Below, in pieces: positions 61,329 through 64,000 of a stretch of DNA of 64,000 bases. Position 1 is the stretch's first letter, and the number at the start of each line of letters is the position of its first letter. The DNA lies in NCBI RefSeq assembly GCF_003387075.1, contig NZ_QUMQ01000001.1, positions 7,502,001 to 7,566,000 of the forward strand, in the 5' to 3' direction. This DNA is from Asanoa ferruginea (GTDB taxonomy: Bacteria; Actinomycetota; Actinomycetes; Mycobacteriales; Micromonosporaceae). Made by a program: the position numbers and the translations under genes. The notes under the pieces are model-generated. The model was not told where the DNA came from and did not search any database. It worked only from the letters and a program-made list of their open reading frames with translations.

Positions 61329-61888
61329 CGGTCTGCGGGCTCCCCTCTGACGTATTCGACGGCCGCGTCTATGAGCCACCGGGCCAGGTAGTCGGCGTAG
61401 GAGGCGCGGACGAAGACCCGGTAGGCGGTCGCGGTCCGGTGCAGGATCACCTGGGCCTTGGCCAGGTTGGTCTGGGCGCACGAGCCCGGCCCGAAGGCGC
61501 GGGGGTGCAGGTCGATGGCGCAGCCGTGGGCCAGCACGTCGCGGGCGTGCGGCCCGGTCAGCTCCAGCACGGTGCGGGCGGCTGACACGTCCACAGCCTC
61601 GATCGGGAGCGTGGCGCCTGGCGCGTCGACGACCAGATACCAGCCGGGCCCGCACCACAGGGCGTAGCGCGGTCCTGGGCCGACGGCGCGGCCGGCGGCG
61701 GGCCACGCGGCGGCCAGCAGCGGGCCACCGAACAGGGTCGCGGCCAGGTCCGTCATCGCCGGCTCGGCGGGATCGCCGCGCACCTCGTAGGAGGTCAGGT
61801 AGGGCAGTTCGCGGATGATGCCGGTGGCCGCCAACTCGTCGGCCAGGTGCGCCAAGGGGCTGCGGCGCAGGGCGAGCAGGTCATCCAT
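61325..61888 (-). CDS. soxG: sarcosine oxidase subunit gamma
   Basis: 187 residues; small subunit of heterotetrameric sarcosine oxidase (GcvT-like fold). Pattern: PLAHLAD near the N-terminus, [46 protein letters not shown], and FRVFV-type end ([18 protein letters not shown]). Overlaps soxA by 8 nt and betA-like by 4 nt. The gamma subunit with alpha, beta and delta oxidises sarcosine to glycine, transferring the methyl group to tetrahydrofolate. Confidence 0.9.
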   Translation of the reverse strand: MDDLLALRRSPLAHLADELAATGIIRELPYLTSYEVRGDPAEPAMTDLAATLFGGPLLAAAWPAAGRAVGPGPRYALWCGPGWYLVVDAPGATLPIEAVDVSAARTVLELTGPHARDVLAHGCAIDLHPRAFGPGSCAQTNLAKAQVILHRTATAYRVFVRASYADYLARWLIDAAVEYVRGEPADR

Positions 61889-64000
61889 CGCGGCGGGCTC
61901 CTTCGGCGTCGTAGAAGACCGGTTCGGTCACCACGACCGGCTCGGCCCGGCCGGCGTCGACGGCGTACAACGTCTCGCCGCGCCGGGTGAGGCCGCCGGC
62001 GACCAGCGCGAGCGCGAACGACCGGCCCAACGCCGCGCTGTGGTAGCTGGAGGTGACGTGACCGAGCATCGGGGCGCCGGCGTCGATGACCAGTTGCGCT
62101 CCTTCGGCGAGGACCAGTGACGGGTCCACCGGGAGCAGGCCGACGAGCCGCTTGCGGTCGGCGCGGGCGGTGTCGGGCCGGGTCAGCGAGCGCTGCCCGA
62201 CGAAGTGCTTGGCGGTGGACACGGCCCAGCCCAGCCCGGCGTCGTGCGGGGTGACCGTGCCGTCGGTGTCCTGGCCGACGACGATGAAGCCCTTCTCGGC
62301 CCGCAGGACGTGCATGGTCTCGGTGCCATAGGGGGTGGCCCCGGCTGCGGCGACGGCGTCCCACAGCGCCTGCCCGTACCAGGCCGGGACGTTGATCTCG
62401 TAGCTCAGCTCGCCGGTGAAGCTGATCCGGAACACCCGCGCCGGGATCCCGGCGACGGTCGCGTCGCGGATCGTCAGGAACGGAAACCCTTCGGCCGAGA
62501 CGTCCAACGACGGCGCCAGTCGGCTCAGCACCTCGCGCGAGCCCGGGCCGACGACGGCGACGGCCGCCCACTGGTCGGTGACGGAGGTGGCGGTCACCCG
62601 CAGGTCGGGCCACTCCGTTTGCAGCCACTCCTCCAGCCAGTCCAGCACGGCCGCGGCGTTCCCGGTGGTGGTGGTCAGGTGGTAGTGGTCGTCGGCGATG
62701 CGCGCGGTGACGCCGTCGTCGAAGACCATCCCGTCGGCGTGGCACATCACCCCGTAGCGGCACTGCCCGACGCGCAGCGTCGAGAACCTGTTGGTGTAGA
62801 TGCGATCGAGGAACTCGCCGACGTCGGGGCCGCGCAGCTCGATCTTGCCCAGGGTGGACACGTCCATCATCGCGACGCCCTCCCGCGCCGCGCGGCACTC
62901 CCGCTCCACCGCCTGGTCCATGTTCTCGCCGGGTCGCGGGTAGTACCACGGCCGCTTCCACTGCCCGACGTCCTCGAAGGCCGCACCCGCGGCCTCGTGC
63001 CTCTCGTGCATCGGCGTCCGCCGCTCGGGGTCGAGCAGGCGCCCGCGGTCGCGACCGGCGAGCAAGGCGAACGAGATGGGTGCGTACGGGGGACGGTACG
63101 TGGTCGTGCCTACGGCTCCGACCGGGAGGCCGAGCAGCCCGGCCAGGACGCCGACTGTGGTCACGCCGGTGGTCCGGCCCTGGTCCGCCGCCGTGCCCGC
63201 CGTGGTGAAGCGCTTGACGTGTTCGCTGGCGCGCATCCCGGCGCCGACCGCTCGGCGCACGTCGCTCAGGGTCGCGTCGCGTTGGAGGTCGACGAAGATC
63301 GTGTCGGCCCGCTCGTCGGCGGGGCCTGTGACCCAGCACGCCGCCGGCGCGCCCGCCCCGGCGACCGAGTCCGTGGCCGGGGGCAGCGGCTCCTCACCGC
63401 TGCCGCCGTGGGTGGCGGCGGCCGCCTGCCAGCCTGCCTCCGCGCCCTCGGCGAGCGCGTCGGCCAGGTCGAAGGTCCCCGCGGCCGCGCCGACACACGC
63501 GATCGCCGGAAGGGGATCGCCGGGCACGAACGCGGCGTGGTCGGGCGACCATCGGGGCCGGCCGCCCGCCTGGCTGTAGAGGTGCACGGCCGGATTCCAG
63601 CCGCCCGACACCGCCAGCAGATCGCACGGAACCCGGCGGGCCTCGCCGGCTCCGTCGAGCGGAGCCACCCACACCGCCGTCAGCACGCCGTCAGCGTCGG
63701 CGTCAGTGCCCACCACGCCGTGGCATGCCGCGACGACGACAGCGCGATCCCGCAGCGCGCGGTGCGCCTGGCCTTCGACGTCACGGCCGGCGCCCCGGTC
63801 CCCCAGCGCGCCGTGCGCCCGGCCTCCACCGCCGTAGCCGGCGGCGTCGACGACGCCGCGCTCCCGCGGCGCGTGGGGCGCCGCGCCCGGGCGGACGTCG
63901 AGCACCGCGGCCAACTCCACGCCCGCGTCCGCCAGGTCGACCGCGGCCCACAGTGCGCCGTCGTGCGTGCCGACCACGACGGCGCGCCGCCCGGGCAGGA
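61881..64000 (-). CDS. soxA: sarcosine oxidase subunit alpha, 5' part beyond window
   Basis: The frame is open to the right edge, so the N-terminus (and its first FAD-binding part) is missing. The 700-plus visible residues hold the NAD/FAD-binding part (VGTHDGALWAAVDLADAG onward; ending about ADERADTIFVDLQRDATLSDVRRAVGAGMRASEHVKRFTTAGTA, given as landmarks only: AVGAGMRASEHVKRFT) and a GcvT aminomethyltransferase-like C-terminus (EGVAMMDVSTLGKIELRGPD, GPGSREVL, VFRISFTGELSYEINVP, GTETMHVLRAEKGFI). soxB and soxD are expected beyond the edge. The alpha subunit carries the folate-binding domain. Overlaps soxG by 8 nt. Confidence 0.93.
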   Translation of the reverse strand, partial: LPGRRAVVVGTHDGALWAAVDLADAGVELAAVLDVRPGAAPHAPRERGVVDAAGYGGGGRAHGALGDRGAGRDVEGQAHRALRDRAVVVAACHGVVGTDADADGVLTAVWVAPLDGAGEARRVPCDLLAVSGGWNPAVHLYSQAGGRPRWSPDHAAFVPGDPLPAIACVGAAAGTFDLADALAEGAEAGWQAAAATHGGSGEEPLPPATDSVAGAGAPAACWVTGPADERADTIFVDLQRDATLSDVRRAVGAGMRASEHVKRFTTAGTAADQGRTTGVTTVGVLAGLLGLPVGAVGTTTYRPPYAPISFALLAGRDRGRLLDPERRTPMHERHEAAGAAFEDVGQWKRPWYYPRPGENMDQAVERECRAAREGVAMMDVSTLGKIELRGPDVGEFLDRIYTNRFSTLRVGQCRYGVMCHADGMVFDDGVTARIADDHYHLTTTTGNAAAVLDWLEEWLQTEWPDLRVTATSVTDQWAAVAVVGPGSREVLSRLAPSLDVSAEGFPFLTIRDATVAGIPARVFRISFTGELSYEINVPAWYGQALWDAVAAAGATPYGTETMHVLRAEKGFIVVGQDTDGTVTPHDAGLGWAVSTAKHFVGQRSLTRPDTARADRKRLVGLLPVDPSLVLAEGAQLVIDAGAPMLGHVTSSYHSAALGRSFALALVAGGLTRRGETLYAVDAGRAEPVVVTEPVFYDAEGARRDG

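Noticed and set aside
59685-61391. 568-codon plus-strand frame opposite the GMC gene
   Set aside because: Antisense frame of a strongly coding GMC dehydrogenase; composition (His/Gln/Val/Gly) is an artefact.
1-64000. CRISPR arrays, rRNA, tRNA and intact insertion sequences
   Set aside because: No regularly spaced repeats, no cloverleaf with CCA-type acceptor that I could confirm, and no transposase with terminal repeats were found by reading; a tRNAscan or IS search could still find something I missed.

Overview
The window is high-GC DNA with actinomycete features: GTG/TTG starts with GGAGG-type ribosome sites, a general-stress sigma factor, GAF-ANTAR proteins, an Asp23/DUF6286 operon, a PknB-like kinase and heterotetrameric sarcosine oxidase genes. 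It reads as an actinomycete chromosome (Actinomycetota); genus cannot be fixed from sequence alone. I see no rRNA, tRNA, CRISPR array or intact insertion sequence.

Layout. 1-3.5 kb: a partial LuxR-type (LAL) ATPase, a DUF3050-idi gene pair and two decayed remnants. 4.0-11.0 kb: a seven-gene minus-strand operon with two WbsX/GH99-like glycan proteins, each split into two ORFs, a StrG-like 2-oxoglutarate oxygenase, a NodU/TobZ-type carbamoyltransferase and a twitch-type radical SAM enzyme. It looks like an orphan carbohydrate or natural-product tailoring cluster and is the most unusual part of the window. 11.7-16.5 kb: a DUF4062-NTPase-TPR STAND protein, a lipoprotein and a DUF3515 protein. 16.7-20.2 kb: an ars-type operon (ArsR regulator, PAT/ArsN-like acetyltransferase, FAD oxidoreductase with a Cys-rich tail, MFS transporter). 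20.4-23.9 kb: a HEPN-motif protein divergent from a broken PD-(D/E)XK nuclease module, probably a decayed defence locus.

25-50 kb is a stress and central-metabolism region: transketolase-transaldolase, HAD phosphatase and OtsA (trehalose), an SRPBCC protein, a five-gene Asp23-type envelope operon, a Ser/Thr kinase, DUF4142, a broken RsbA-like MEDS/ATPase regulator, two GAF-ANTAR proteins, two alpha/beta hydrolases, a SigB/SigF-type sigma factor, an AI-2E family transporter, a broken STAS protein, a hemerythrin, an SDR, a second SRPBCC and a zinc alcohol dehydrogenase. Several of these genes are preceded by GNNT-N15-GGGTA-like promoters of the kind read by actinobacterial general-stress sigma factors, so much of the block may be one regulon.

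51-58.8 kb holds small unknowns, an AlpA-like HTH gene with paired operator-like repeats, a truncated SDR, two exported proteins, a DinB-like protein and a Tat-exported PHP-domain protein. 58.8-64 kb is a C1/methylamine operon: soxA (5' end beyond the window), soxG, a GMC choline-dehydrogenase-like gene and a methylenetetrahydrofolate reductase-like gene.

Eight otherwise coherent genes carry single-base lesions (two in-frame TAG codons, six 1-nt indels across five genes, one large deletion). Either this is a decaying region or part of the assembly has residual errors; each case is given separately.
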